Part shown: positions 1 to 8,450 of the stretch, piece by piece
How the letters are laid out: the number at the start of each line of letters is the position of its first letter
Position numbering within the stretch: the first letter of the stretch is position 1
Assembly: GCF_002423035.1 (NCBI RefSeq)
Contig: NZ_DIUM01000029.1
Coordinates: forward strand, 1 to 23,768
Reading direction: 5' to 3'
Source: Thiocapsa sp. UBA6158
Lineage (GTDB): Bacteria > Pseudomonadota > Gammaproteobacteria > Chromatiales > Chromatiaceae
DNA: 23,768 nt
The notes under the pieces: model-generated
Told to the model about the DNA's origin: nothing
The model's database searches: none
What the model saw: only the letters and a program-made list of their open reading frames with translations
Position numbers and translations under genes: made by a program

Positions 1-29
1 CGCGCATCAGTTTCGGTCGCACCCCCGTC

Positions 30-69
30 CGGCGCCCCTAAGGCGCGCCGGCGCCCGTTCCCGTATAAT
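30..69 (+). promoter_or_regulatory. Probable gyrB promoter (TATAAT) with upstream GC hairpin
   Basis: A perfect sigma-70 -10 hexamer, TATAAT, lies at 64-69 in otherwise GC-rich sequence, about 155 bases before the gyrB start. I see no convincing -35 hexamer 16-18 bases upstream. Just before it, CGGCGC (30-35) and GCGCCG (45-50) form a short GC-rich inverted repeat without a T tract. This could be the end of an upstream gene's transcript or an accessory site. I see nothing else in 1-223, and no recognisable protein end in any frame. Confidence 0.45.
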
Positions 70-223
70 AGGCCGTGTTTAGGCTGCAGCCTTTCCCGGC
101 GTCGAACTCTCCGACAGCGTTGCGCACCATGCTTCCAAAAAGGCGTGATGCGGCGACCGATCAACGGTCGCGCAGCGATCGCTTGCGAGCCCTCCCACCG
201 ATCCAGCATTTCGACCAGGCCAC

Positions 224-2629
224 ATGACCTACGATTCAACAAGCATCAAAGTCCTTCGCGGACTCGACGCGGTCCGTAAGCGGCCGGGCATGTACATCGG
301 CGACACGGACGACGGTACCGGACTCCACCACATGGTCTTCGAAGTCGTCGACAACTCCATCGATGAAGCCCTTGCCGGCCATTGCAACAACATCCGCGTG
401 ATTCTTCACGGTGACGGCTCGGTGTCCGTGACCGACAACGGGCGAGGCATCCCGGTCGACATTCATTCCGAGGAACAAAGGTCTGCGGCCGAAGTGATCC
501 TCACGGTCCTGCATGCAGGGGGAAAGTTCGACGACAACTCCTACAAGGTTTCGGGAGGGCTCCACGGTGTCGGGGTGTCGGTCGTCAACGCACTCTCCGA
601 CCGACTTTTCTTGAAGATATCCAGGGGCGGTCGCCTCTATCAGCAGGAGTACCACCTCGGGGAACCTCAGTACCCGCTCAAGCTCGTCGGAGACACCGAT
701 GCAACGGGGACGGAAATCCGCTTTTATCCATCAGACCAAACTTTTACTCATATCGAATTCCATTACGACATCCTCGCTAAACGACTTCGCGAACTCTCCT
801 TCCTCAACTCCGGCGTGCGTATCGAGTTGTTCGAAGAGGCGACCGGTCGAGAGGACATCTTCGAGTATCAGGGCGGCATCCGGGCCTTCGTCGAGCACCT
901 GAACCAGAACAAAGAGCCGATCCATCCGAGCGTGATCCACTTCACTGCCGAGCGTCAATCGGTCACAGTCGAGCTGGCGATTCAGTGGAACAACGGCTAT
1001 CAAGAGACGATCTTCTGCTACACCAACACTATCCCGCAGAAGGACGGCGGCACCCACCTGGCCGGACTGCGTGCCGGGTTGACCCGGACCTTGAACGCCT
1101 ATATCGAGCGTGAGGGTCTTGACCGCAACCAGAAGATCCGACCGGTCGGCGACGATGCCCGCGAAGGCTTGACCGCGGTCCTGTCCGTAAAGGTGCCGGA
1201 CCCGAAGTTCTCGTCGCAGACGAAAGATAAGCTGGTTTCCTCCGAGGTGAAGGCCATCGTTGAATCGCTCGTGGTCGAGCAGTTGAATATCTTCCTCGAG
1301 GAGCAGCCGGCAGAGGCGAAGGCTGTCGCCAATAAGATGCTCGAGGCCGCACGCGCGCGCGAGGCAGCCCGCAAGGCACGCGAGATGACGCGGCGCAAGG
1401 GCGTGCTCGATGTTGCGGGGCTGCCGGGCAAGCTTGCCGATTGCCAGGAAAAGGATCCGGCGAACTCAGAGCTGTATCTGGTCGAGGGTGACTCCGCAGG
1501 CGGTTCGGCTAAACAGGGGCGCGACCGAGCGTTCCAGGCAATTCTTCCGCTCAAGGGAAAGATCCTGAATGTCGAGAAGGCCCGTTTCGACAAGATGTTG
1601 TCCTCCGCCGAGGTCGGGACGCTGATCACCGCGCTGGGCTGCGGGATCGGGCGAGAAGAGTACAACCCGGACAATCTCCGCTATCACCGAATCATCATCA
1701 TGACGGACGCCGACGTCGACGGCGCCCACATTCGAACACTTCTGTTGACCTTCTTTTACCGTCAGATGCCGGAGCTGGTGGAACGCGGCCACATCTTTAT
1801 CGCCCAGCCGCCGCTCTACAAGATCAAAAAGGGAAAACAGGAGGAGTACCTGCTCGACGACGCGGCACTGAATCGTGCCATGCTCCAGGCCGCGCTGGAC
1901 GGCGCCGATCTCCACGTCAATGCGGACACCGTGCCCTTGGCCCGTACCGCGCTCGAAACACTCGCGCGGGATTACCAGGTTTTTGTCGGAATCATCAAGC
2001 GTCTCTCGACTCGCTACGACGCGGTCTTTCTCGATGAACTGGCTAAGGCGCCACCGCTCGACGATGCGCTTTTGGCAGATGTCGGCGCATTCTCTGATTG
2101 GCGGAACAACATGGAGCGGCGTCTGAATCAGCTCGAGTCGCTGTCTCTGCACTACCAGCTTCGTCTCACCGATCCGACATCGCTTCGTCCGGGCGCGCTG
2201 GAGTTGGTCCGTTTGATCCACGGGATTCCGGAAAGCCGCATCATCCCGTCGGACTTCTTCCACACGGCGGACTACGCGAAGATCCTGGATTACGGCCGAA
2301 AGGTCGCCGGCCTGATCGAGCCGGGCGCCTACATCGCACGCGGCGAGCGCCGCAAGGACATCACCGAGTTGGGCGAGGGGATCCGATGGTTGCTTGCCGA
2401 GGCGCAGCGCGGGCACAGCATCCAGCGCTACAAAGGACTTGGCGAAATGAATCCCGACCAGCTCTGGGATACCACCATGAATCCGGAGACTCGGCGCCTG
2501 TTGCGGGTGACCATCGAGGATGCCGTGGGTGCCGACCAGATCTTCACCACACTGATGGGAGATCACGTCGAGCCGCGGCGAGAATTCATCGAGCGCAATG
2601 CGCTCAATGTCGAGAATCTGGACGTCTAA
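224..2629 (+). CDS. gyrB: DNA gyrase subunit B
   Basis: This is the ATPase subunit of DNA gyrase, which with GyrA introduces negative supercoils into DNA. At 801 aa it matches the long gammaproteobacterial GyrB (E. coli 804 aa) and not ParE (about 630 aa). The GHKL ATPase domain shows the catalytic Glu in FEVVDNSIDEALAG (E40, N44), DNGRGIP (71-77) and GGLHGVG (111-117), with K101 at the ATP lid. The TOPRIM domain shows EGDSAGG (421-427) and the metal-binding DADVD (D495, D497, D499). The C-terminal GyrA-contact region contains QRYKGLGEMNP (from 734). The start is taken as the ATG whose product begins MTYDSTSIKVLRGLDAVRKR, the usual GyrB N-terminus; its ribosome site is weak. The TAA stop overlaps the stop of the convergent acyltransferase gene. 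In related genomes gyrB follows dnaA-dnaN-recF, so the origin probably lies upstream, outside the window. Confidence 0.98.
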   Translation: MTYDSTSIKVLRGLDAVRKRPGMYIGDTDDGTGLHHMVFEVVDNSIDEALAGHCNNIRVILHGDGSVSVTDNGRGIPVDIHSEEQRSAAEVILTVLHAGGKFDDNSYKVSGGLHGVGVSVVNALSDRLFLKISRGGRLYQQEYHLGEPQYPLKLVGDTDATGTEIRFYPSDQTFTHIEFHYDILAKRLRELSFLNSGVRIELFEEATGREDIFEYQGGIRAFVEHLNQNKEPIHPSVIHFTAERQSVTVELAIQWNNGYQETIFCYTNTIPQKDGGTHLAGLRAGLTRTLNAYIEREGLDRNQKIRPVGDDAREGLTAVLSVKVPDPKFSSQTKDKLVSSEVKAIVESLVVEQLNIFLEEQPAEAKAVANKMLEAARAREAARKAREMTRRKGVLDVAGLPGKLADCQEKDPANSELYLVEGDSAGGSAKQGRDRAFQAILPLKGKILNVEKARFDKMLSSAEVGTLITALGCGIGREEYNPDNLRYHRIIIMTDADVDGAHIRTLLLTFFYRQMPELVERGHIFIAQPPLYKIKKGKQEEYLLDDAALNRAMLQAALDGADLHVNADTVPLARTALETLARDYQVFVGIIKRLSTRYDAVFLDELAKAPPLDDALLADVGAFSDWRNNMERRLNQLESLSLHYQLRLTDPTSLRPGALELVRLIHGIPESRIIPSDFFHTADYAKILDYGRKVAGLIEPGAYIARGERRKDITELGEGIRWLLAEAQRGHSIQRYKGLGEMNPDQLWDTTMNPETRRLLRVTIEDAVGADQIFTTLMGDHVEPRREFIERNALNVENLDV

Positions 2630-3402
2630 AGCGCGTCCGGTCCGGGCAATGCGGCGACCGTCGATTCGATCCACTCTTCCGCCGCTGCGTTGATCTCGGC
2701 AGCGCTCCGACCCGCGCTCGGGACGGTCGGCCCGATGACCAGGTCGATCGTCCCGGGTGTCTTGAGGATGCTGCGCCTTCCCCAGAAGAAGCCCGCATTA
2801 TGCGCGATCGGCACGACCGGCCTGCCACTGCGCTCGGCCAGGACTGCCCCGCCGATAGCGTACGGATGGCGCGAACCCGGTGCGGTGCGCGTGCCTTCCG
2901 GAAAGACGATCACCCAGCGTCCGCCCTGCAGGTTGCGCAGGCCTTCGCGCACCAGCTCCACGATCGCTCGACGTCCCGCGGTCCGGTCGATCGGAATGCA
3001 GTGCAGGCGTCTCAAACCTGCTCCGAAGACAGGGATGCGCATCAATTCCTGTTTCAAGACCCAGCTCTGTCGAATCGGCAGTACTGCCCTCAGCGCGAGG
3101 ATGTCCCATGCCGATTGATGCTTGCTCAAAACAATCGCGTTCTCGACAGGCAACCGTTCCAGTCCACTGATGCGGCAGCGCAGTCCACAGATCCATTTCA
3201 ACGCCGCTAGATTGACCTTTGCCCAGCTTCGCGCGAGACGATCGAGACTCTCGTCCGATGCCATCGGACCGACGACGAGAAGAAGGGTGGAGTAGACGAT
3301 AACCGACCCGATCAGAACGACCTGATACAGCAGCGAACGGGTCAGGGCCAACCCGCGAATCAGAGCGGCATTCAGCCTCTCCCCGAAGGTCGGCCTATTC
3401 AT
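2626..3402 (-). CDS. plsC: 1-acyl-sn-glycerol-3-phosphate acyltransferase
   Basis: This inner-membrane enzyme transfers an acyl chain to lysophosphatidic acid to give phosphatidic acid in phospholipid synthesis. The PlsC motifs are present: the catalytic HQSAWD (H95 to D100 in the 258-aa form), PIDR (137-140) and FPEGTR (167-172). A hydrophobic segment near residues 25-48 (LLYQVVLIGSVIVYSTLLLV) should anchor it. I chose the ATG at 3402, which overlaps the end of gmhB by 8 bases (ATGAATAG) and suggests translational coupling. An in-frame start at 3438 would overlap gmhB by 44 bases and is less likely. It is the last gene of glyQ-glyS-gmhB-plsC, the order also found beside gyrB in Pseudomonas, where the homologue is called lptA. 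Its TAG stop lies inside the stop-codon region of gyrB, leaving no intergenic terminator. Confidence 0.93.
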   Translation of the reverse strand: MNRPTFGERLNAALIRGLALTRSLLYQVVLIGSVIVYSTLLLVVGPMASDESLDRLARSWAKVNLAALKWICGLRCRISGLERLPVENAIVLSKHQSAWDILALRAVLPIRQSWVLKQELMRIPVFGAGLRRLHCIPIDRTAGRRAIVELVREGLRNLQGGRWVIVFPEGTRTAPGSRHPYAIGGAVLAERSGRPVVPIAHNAGFFWGRRSILKTPGTIDLVIGPTVPSAGRSAAEINAAAEEWIESTVAALPGPDAL

Positions 3403-3940
3403 GGAGCAGTGCGTCGGCGACGGACGCGAGGTCGGCATAGACGGGTACTCCGGTTAGGGCAGGGGACCCACACGCCAACGTGTCTTCGCCTTTTCCCGTG
3501 CGAACCATCCAGGGGGTGGCCCCGGCAGCCCTTGCCGCCAAGATGTCGCCGAGGGAATCCCCGACAAAGCGCACGCCTGCGAGGTTCACCGAGAGTCGAC
3601 TCCCGATCTCCTCGAGCATGCCGGGTTTGGGTTTACGGCAGCCGCAGCCGTCCTCGGGGCCATGCGGACAGTAGACGATCATCTCGATCCTTCCTCCCTG
3701 CTCAGCCAAAAGATCCCGGAGCTTGCGGTGCATGGTATCGAGGTCTGCCGGTGTCAGCAGGCCACGCGCCAATCCAGACTGATTCGTCGCAACGGCGATG
3801 CGATAACCTGCGTGGGAGAGCCGCACGATCGCATCGATGCTGCCCGGCAAAGGGATCCACTCGTCGATGGATTTGACGAAATGTTCCGAATCCTCGTTGA
3901 TGACCCCGTCACGATCCAGAATCACGACCCGATCAACCAT
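3395..3940 (-). CDS. gmhB: D-glycero-beta-D-manno-heptose-1,7-bisphosphate 7-phosphatase
   Basis: GmhB is a cytoplasmic HAD-family phosphatase that removes the 7-phosphate from heptose bisphosphate on the way to ADP-heptose for lipopolysaccharide inner core. The N-terminal LDRDGVIN carries the nucleophile and acid Asp (D9, D11). The structural zinc loop of this family is intact: C91, H93, C99 and C101 in YCPHGPEDGCGCRKPKPGM, followed by K103. The closing HAD motif is VGDS (126-129). The length of 181 aa is normal. I use the ATG at 3940; a GTG one codon upstream (3943) is also possible, and a purine-rich GAGGGCGGA precedes both. The related histidinol-phosphate phosphatases share the fold, but the Zn loop and position after glyS favour GmhB. 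It lies 53 bases after glyS and overlaps plsC, so all are probably cotranscribed. Confidence 0.93.
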   Translation of the reverse strand: MVDRVVILDRDGVINEDSEHFVKSIDEWIPLPGSIDAIVRLSHAGYRIAVATNQSGLARGLLTPADLDTMHRKLRDLLAEQGGRIEMIVYCPHGPEDGCGCRKPKPGMLEEIGSRLSVNLAGVRFVGDSLGDILAARAAGATPWMVRTGKGEDTLACGSPALTGVPVYADLASVADALLHE

Positions 3941-3993
3941 CACTTCCGCCCTCGCACACCCAGAAGCATCCGCCTATTGAGTTGACCCATCGA

Positions 3994-6084
3994 TCATTCT
4001 TGGAGACGGGAAATATCCGCAACCAGCAGGAACAATCCAGCCAGTGAACGGAGCAGCCGGATACGGTTCTCGCGGATATCCGGATCCTCCGCCATCACCA
4101 TGACCTGGTCGAAAAAGGTTTCCAGATCGGGTTCGAGATCGGATAGAAGACTCAAGACCCCGACATAGTCACGGGCGTTGGCAAGGGGCACAACCCGCGA
4201 GGAAAGTTCTTCGACTCGAGCGGCAAGACGGATCTCGGCAGGCTCTTTTAGCAGCTGCCTATTGGCTTCCGGATACACAGAGCCAGCACCGATGTCGATC
4301 CCAGCCTTGCTCAAAATGTTGCGGATACGTTTATTTGCCGCTGCAAGGGAGGCGGATCCGCTCATCGATCTGAAGGCCGTCACGGCGGCCAGACGCGCAT
4401 CGAGATCGGCCGGTATGGTCACACCCGTGTGGAGGACCGCCTCGATCGTATCGGCGGAGACACCTCGCTCGTGGTAGTAAGCGCGCAAACGATCGATCAC
4501 ATACGCAAGGGCTGCAGCCTCGACGTCCTTGCTCAAGAGTCCTGCCGGATAGGCGGATGCCGCCAAAGCGATGAGCGCATGCAGGTCGAGCTCCAAAGGG
4601 GTCTCGATCAGGATACGCAGCACGCCGATCGACGCACGTCTCAGACCGTAAGGGTCCTTGGCGCCTGTAGGACGCAGCCCGATGCCGAAGATCCCGACCA
4701 GCGTATCGATCCGATCGGCGATCGCCAGGGCCCTTCCGCACGGGCTCGCCGGAAGGACATCGCCTGCGAACCTCGGCAGATACTGCTCTTCCATTGCAGC
4801 ACAGACGCAGGGATCTTCTTTCGCGTGCTCGGCGTAATAACGCCCCATCGTCCCCTGAAGGTCGGGAAACTCGCAGACCATCGAAGTGACCAGGTCGCAG
4901 CGCGAGAGCCGAGCGGCGCGGGCAGCGAGATCCGGATCGACACCGATCGAGGACGCAAGACCCCGTGCCAGACTTGCTACTCTGGCGCTCTTCTCGGCGA
5001 CGGTGCCGAGCCGATCTTGGAAGACGACGGTCTCTAGGCGCTCGGCGTATCCTTCCAACGGCTGCTTGAGATCCTGGGCCCAAAAAAAAGCTGCATCCGC
5101 GAAACGAGGACGGATCACGCGTTCGTTGCCTGCACGGATCTGATCCGGATCGCGGCTCTCGATGTTGGCGACCGTGATGAAGGATGCCTGCAAGGTCCCC
5201 GAGGCGTCCTCGACCGGGAAGTATTTCTGGTTCGAGCGCATCGTCTCGATCAGAACCTCGGGGGGAATGGCGAGATACGCCGTGTCGAAGCGGCCCAAAA
5301 TCGCCCTTGGCCATTCCACCAAGGCCGTGACCTCATCGAGCAGTGCGTCATCGACTTGCGCGCGAAGCCCAATGGCCGAAGCCAGCGCCTCGACCTGGTT
5401 GCGAACCAGATCGCGCCGCCGCTTGAAATCCGGCTCGACGGACCCGCACGAGCGCAGCAGCTCGGCGTATTCCGTCGCTTCAGGTAGGTTGATCGGCTCG
5501 GGGTGATGGAAGCGATGTCCGTGAGTGTGGCGACCGGCCTCGATGCCCAGGATGCGGCCCGGTATCGCCTCGCTCCCCAGGATCAAGCAGACCCAGTGGA
5601 CCGGACGCACGAACTCTTCCAAGCCCTCGCCCCAGCGCATCCGTTTGGGAATGGGAAGACGGGCCAGTGTGGCGTCCGTCAACTCGGGCACCAACGAGGC
5701 GGTGAGTGCGCCGGGCACCGTGCTTCGAAATGCCAGCCATTCGCCCTTGTCCGTGACCTCGCGAACGAGTGTATCGATCGGCACCCCGCAAGACCTGGCG
5801 AAACCCAAAGCGGCCTTGGTCGGCTGGCCGTCGGGTGCGAACGCGGACCCAACGGCAGGTCCGCGCCGCAGAATCTCCCGATCCGGTTGCCGGGTCAGGA
5901 TGCCGCGTACCAAAAGGGCCAATCGACGTGGTGAGGCGAAGGGCTCGATCGTCTCGAAGCCGATGCCGGCACCGTCGAGTTTCTCGCGAAAACCCGCGAC
6001 AAAGGCGTGCGAGAGTGCGAGCAAGGCGGTCGGAGGGAGTTCTTCGGTTCCGATCTCGACCAGAAGGTTACTGGTTGCGTCCAC
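3994..6084 (-). CDS. glyS: Glycyl-tRNA synthetase beta subunit
   Basis: GlyS is the large tRNA-binding subunit of the alpha2beta2 bacterial glycyl-tRNA synthetase, which charges tRNA-Gly together with GlyQ. The 696 aa compare with 689 in E. coli. The hallmark N-terminus LLVEIGTEELPP is at residues 7-18. The middle region has the HD-like stretch around LVTSMVCEFPDLQGTMGRYY and, near residues 475-485, GAKDPYGLRRA. The C-terminal roughly 110 residues form the helical anticodon-binding DALR-type domain, including FDQVMVMAEDPDIRENRIRL. The ATG is 12 bases after the glyQ stop, so the two subunits are made from one message in order, as usual. No frameshift or truncation is visible. Confidence 0.97.
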   Translation of the reverse strand: MDATSNLLVEIGTEELPPTALLALSHAFVAGFREKLDGAGIGFETIEPFASPRRLALLVRGILTRQPDREILRRGPAVGSAFAPDGQPTKAALGFARSCGVPIDTLVREVTDKGEWLAFRSTVPGALTASLVPELTDATLARLPIPKRMRWGEGLEEFVRPVHWVCLILGSEAIPGRILGIEAGRHTHGHRFHHPEPINLPEATEYAELLRSCGSVEPDFKRRRDLVRNQVEALASAIGLRAQVDDALLDEVTALVEWPRAILGRFDTAYLAIPPEVLIETMRSNQKYFPVEDASGTLQASFITVANIESRDPDQIRAGNERVIRPRFADAAFFWAQDLKQPLEGYAERLETVVFQDRLGTVAEKSARVASLARGLASSIGVDPDLAARAARLSRCDLVTSMVCEFPDLQGTMGRYYAEHAKEDPCVCAAMEEQYLPRFAGDVLPASPCGRALAIADRIDTLVGIFGIGLRPTGAKDPYGLRRASIGVLRILIETPLELDLHALIALAASAYPAGLLSKDVEAAALAYVIDRLRAYYHERGVSADTIEAVLHTGVTIPADLDARLAAVTAFRSMSGSASLAAANKRIRNILSKAGIDIGAGSVYPEANRQLLKEPAEIRLAARVEELSSRVVPLANARDYVGVLSLLSDLEPDLETFFDQVMVMAEDPDIRENRIRLLRSLAGLFLLVADISRLQE

Positions 6085-6096
6085 AGTCGTCTCCCG

Positions 6097-7002
6097 TCAG
6101 CGGGTCAGCATCGGGAAGCCGAGGGCCTCCCGACGGTCGTAATAAGCCTGGGCGACGGCTCGCGAAAGGGTGCGTACCCGCAAGATGAAGCGCTGCCGCT
6201 CCGTGACCGAGATCGCGCCGCGCGCATCGAGCAGGTTGAAGGTGTGCGATGCCTTCAAGACCTGCTCGTAGGCCGGCAGCGGGAGGCCTTTCTCGACCAT
6301 GGCAGCACTGGCCGCCTCGCAGGTGTCGAACTGTCTGAACAAGGCTTCGACGTCCGCATGCTCGAAGTTGTAGGCGGACTGCTCGACCTCGTTTTGATGA
6401 TAGACATCCCCGTAGGTGACAACGCCCGCCTGGGTTTGGCTCCAAATCAGGTCGTAGACGCTCTCGACACCTTGCAGATACATGGCGATCCGTTCGAGGC
6501 CGTAGGTGATCTCTCCGGTCACCGGCCGACAATCGAGTCCCCCCACCTGCTGAAAGTAGGTGAACTGGGTCACCTCCATCCCGTTGAGCCAAACCTCCCA
6601 GCCGAGCCCCCAGGCACCCAAGGTCGGTGATTCCCAGTTGTCTTCGACGAATCGGATATCATGCACGAGCGGATCGATCCCGAGACGGCGCAGCGAGTCG
6701 AGGTAGAGATCCTGGATCTCGAGCGGCGAAGGTTTCAGAACGACCTGATATTGGTAGTAATGCTGTAGGCGATTGGGATTCTCGCCGTAACGCCCGTCGG
6801 TCGGACGACGCGAGGGTTGGACATAGGCGCTGCGCCAAGGCTCGGGCCCGATGGATCGCAGAAACGTCGCCGGATGAAAGGTTCCTGCGCCTACCTCCAT
6901 GTCGAGTGGCTGAAGGATGACGCATCCCTGCTCGGCCCAGTAACGCTCGAGGGCAAAAACGAGGCCCTGAAAGGTCGAGACATCCTCGCGATCGAGACTC
7001 AA
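6097..7002 (-). CDS. glyQ: Glycyl-tRNA synthetase alpha subunit
   Basis: GlyQ is the catalytic class II subunit that forms glycyl-adenylate and works with GlyS. It has 301 aa (E. coli 303). Strongly conserved blocks are FALERYWAEQGCVILQPLD near the start, VGAGTFHPATFLRSIGPEPW (37-56), YVQPSRRPTDGRYGENPNRL and LGWEVWLNGMEVTQFTYFQQ. The start is unusual: a TTG at 7002. It is supported by a strong ribosome site, AAGGAG, seven bases upstream, and by the N-terminal length, since STFQGLVFALERYW aligns with the start of E. coli GlyQ. No in-frame ATG lies before the conserved region. It is the first gene of glyQ-glyS-gmhB-plsC and has a plausible promoter 40-70 bases upstream. The CDF transporter gene diverges from it. 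Confidence 0.97.
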   Translation of the reverse strand: MSLDREDVSTFQGLVFALERYWAEQGCVILQPLDMEVGAGTFHPATFLRSIGPEPWRSAYVQPSRRPTDGRYGENPNRLQHYYQYQVVLKPSPLEIQDLYLDSLRRLGIDPLVHDIRFVEDNWESPTLGAWGLGWEVWLNGMEVTQFTYFQQVGGLDCRPVTGEITYGLERIAMYLQGVESVYDLIWSQTQAGVVTYGDVYHQNEVEQSAYNFEHADVEALFRQFDTCEAASAAMVEKGLPLPAYEQVLKASHTFNLLDARGAISVTERQRFILRVRTLSRAVAQAYYDRREALGFPMLTR

Positions 7003-7041
7003 GATCGTACTCCTTCGGCCCAGTGTTGATGAAAATCAGGC

Positions 7042-7072
7042 AGTATAGCGCCGATCGGCGAGGCTGCGGCAA
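7042..7072 (-). promoter_or_regulatory. Probable promoter of the glyQ operon
   Basis: On the minus strand TTGCCG (7072-7067) and TATACT (7047-7042) resemble -35 and -10 hexamers, although the 19-base spacer is long. Transcription would begin near 7035, giving a leader of about 33 bases with AAGGAG before the TTG start. The spacer contains the perfect palindrome CGCCGATCGGCG (7049-7060). The rest of the 242-base divergent region up to the CDF gene holds nothing I can name. Confidence 0.45.
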
Positions 7073-7244
7073 CGTTACAACCATCGCCGACGGGGTCCGA
7101 TCGGCACGGCTGATCCGCGGGGATCGTCTCGCCGCGACCGCCGGTCCGCGCAAATCGCGCCATCGCCTGGTACCCTAGCGGCATCGACTCCTCGAATCCC
7201 CGGCCCCGAGCCGGCCTCCAAACCCAACCTTGATTCTTCCCGCC

Positions 7245-8399
7245 ATGCGCAGGTCCAAAGACGCGTCAGCCGAACGCCGCCACGCCGTGACACACACGGC
7301 CATCGTCGGGGCGGCGATCAATCTCGTGCTGTCCGTCGTGAAGATCATCGCAGGGGTCTTCGGACACTCTCAAGCGCTCGTTGCCGACGGGATCCATTCG
7401 CTCTCGGATCTCTTCTCCGACCTGTTGGTCCTGTTGGCCGGCCGCCGCGCCAGCCAAGAACCCGATCACGATCATCCATATGGGCACGCCCGGTACGAAA
7501 CGGTCGCAACCCTTCTGCTGGGTTTACTGCTGATCGCCGTGGCCGTCGGCATTGCCTGGGATTCCATCGAGCGGTTGTTTCAGCCGGCAGCCTTACTCCA
7601 GCCGGAGCCATTGACACTGCTCGCGGCCTTGGCATCGATCCTGGCCAAGGAATGGCTTTACTGGTGGACGCTCGGCTATGCCAAGCGCGTCAAGTCGGAT
7701 CTGCTGCGCGCCAATGCCTGGCACCATCGAACGGATGCCGTGTCTTCGGTGGTTGTCCTGGTCGGGATTGCCGGGACCATGGCCGGCCTGGCCTATCTGG
7801 ACGCGATCGCGGCGGTCGTGGTCGCGATCATGATCGCAAAGATCGGTTGGGAGCTGGGCTGGGAGGCCATCAACGAACTGGTCGATACCGGGCTTGAAAC
7901 CGAGCGGCTGAAGGAGGTCAAGGAGACCATTCGATCGGTCGGCGGCGTGCGTGACATCCACATGCTGCGGACTCGCCGCTATGCCGGACTGGTCTCGGCC
8001 GACGTCCATGTCCTGGTCGATCCACTCGTCAGCGTTTCCGAAGGGCACATGATCAGCCTTTTGGTGGAGCATCGACTCAAGCGCGAGATCGACGAGATCA
8101 CCGATGTGACCGTGCATATCGATCCCGAAGACGACGATCGGTTTCCTCCTCCGGTCGGGCTTCCGTTGAGGGCCGAAGCGATGGCCCGCCTCGCTTCGCT
8201 CTGGTCGGCGATTCCGGAGGCGAACGAGCGTGAGCGGGTCGTCTTCCATTACATCCGGGGTCAGATCGACATCGAGGTCCATTTTCCGCTGGCCGCGTGC
8301 CGGCGACAGGGCGCGGATGCGGTCTTGCTGCGCGAGCGACTCGCCGCAGCGATCACGGACGATCCGGTGTTCCGCGATGTACGAATCCTGTTCGGGTAG
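7245..8399 (+). CDS. Cation diffusion facilitator (CDF) metal transporter, extended C-terminus
   Basis: This is a proton-coupled divalent-metal exporter of the CDF family (FieF/YiiP and MamB/MamM relatives), predicted in the inner membrane. Six hydrophobic helices span roughly residues 15-205. Metal-site residues are visible in TM2 (D48 and HSLSD, H51/D55) and TM5 (HHRTD, H160 to D164), and DHPYGHARYE (76-85) is typical of the FieF/Mam branch. A cytoplasmic ferredoxin-like domain follows (about 215-295, ending VTVHID). About 85 more residues (300-384) continue beyond the usual family end (about 300 aa) and again read beta-beta-alpha-beta. The substrate (Fe, Zn, Mn or Co) cannot be told from sequence. 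I use the ATG at 7245; a TTG at 7230 is in frame and neither has a clear ribosome site. It stands alone between divergent glyQ and the glnA control region. Confidence 0.93.
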   Translation: MRRSKDASAERRHAVTHTAIVGAAINLVLSVVKIIAGVFGHSQALVADGIHSLSDLFSDLLVLLAGRRASQEPDHDHPYGHARYETVATLLLGLLLIAVAVGIAWDSIERLFQPAALLQPEPLTLLAALASILAKEWLYWWTLGYAKRVKSDLLRANAWHHRTDAVSSVVVLVGIAGTMAGLAYLDAIAAVVVAIMIAKIGWELGWEAINELVDTGLETERLKEVKETIRSVGGVRDIHMLRTRRYAGLVSADVHVLVDPLVSVSEGHMISLLVEHRLKREIDEITDVTVHIDPEDDDRFPPPVGLPLRAEAMARLASLWSAIPEANERERVVFHYIRGQIDIEVHFPLAACRRQGADAVLLRERLAAAITDDPVFRDVRILFG

Positions 8400-8403
8400 T
8401 AGA

Positions 8404-8420
8404 TGCACCATCTCGGTGCA
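8404..8420. promoter_or_regulatory. NtrC-binding site 1 (perfect palindrome)
   Basis: TGCACC-ATCTC-GGTGCA is a perfect inverted repeat matching the NtrC enhancer consensus TGCACC-N5-GGTGCA. It starts five bases after the CDF stop codon, about 249 bases upstream of the predicted glnA start of transcription. NtrC is encoded downstream in this window, which supports the assignment. Confidence 0.85.
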
Positions 8421-8433
8421 TTGTGACCCGATG

Positions 8434-8450
8434 AGCCTCATTGAGGTGCA
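8434..8450. promoter_or_regulatory. NtrC-binding site 2 (one perfect half)
   Basis: The right half GGTGCA (8445-8450) is perfect. The left half AGCCTC matches TGCACC at three of six positions. Its centre is 30 bp from that of site 1, close to three helical turns and similar to the 32-bp spacing of paired NtrC sites at E. coli glnA. A strong site beside a weaker one, on the same face of the helix, is what cooperative NtrC binding needs. Confidence 0.6.

Noticed and set aside
1..60. C-terminal end of recF before gyrB
   Set aside because: No frame in the first 60 bases gives a recognisable RecF or DnaN end, so the expected neighbour cannot be confirmed from this window.
1466..2674. 402-codon open frame on the minus strand inside gyrB
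   Set aside because: It is the antisense shadow of a GC-rich gene. The protein has no recognisable domain, and the plus strand encodes a complete GyrB across it.
2098..3210. 370-codon plus-strand frame bridging gyrB and plsC
   Set aside because: It is out of frame with gyrB and antisense to plsC; the composition is typical of a GC-rich shadow.
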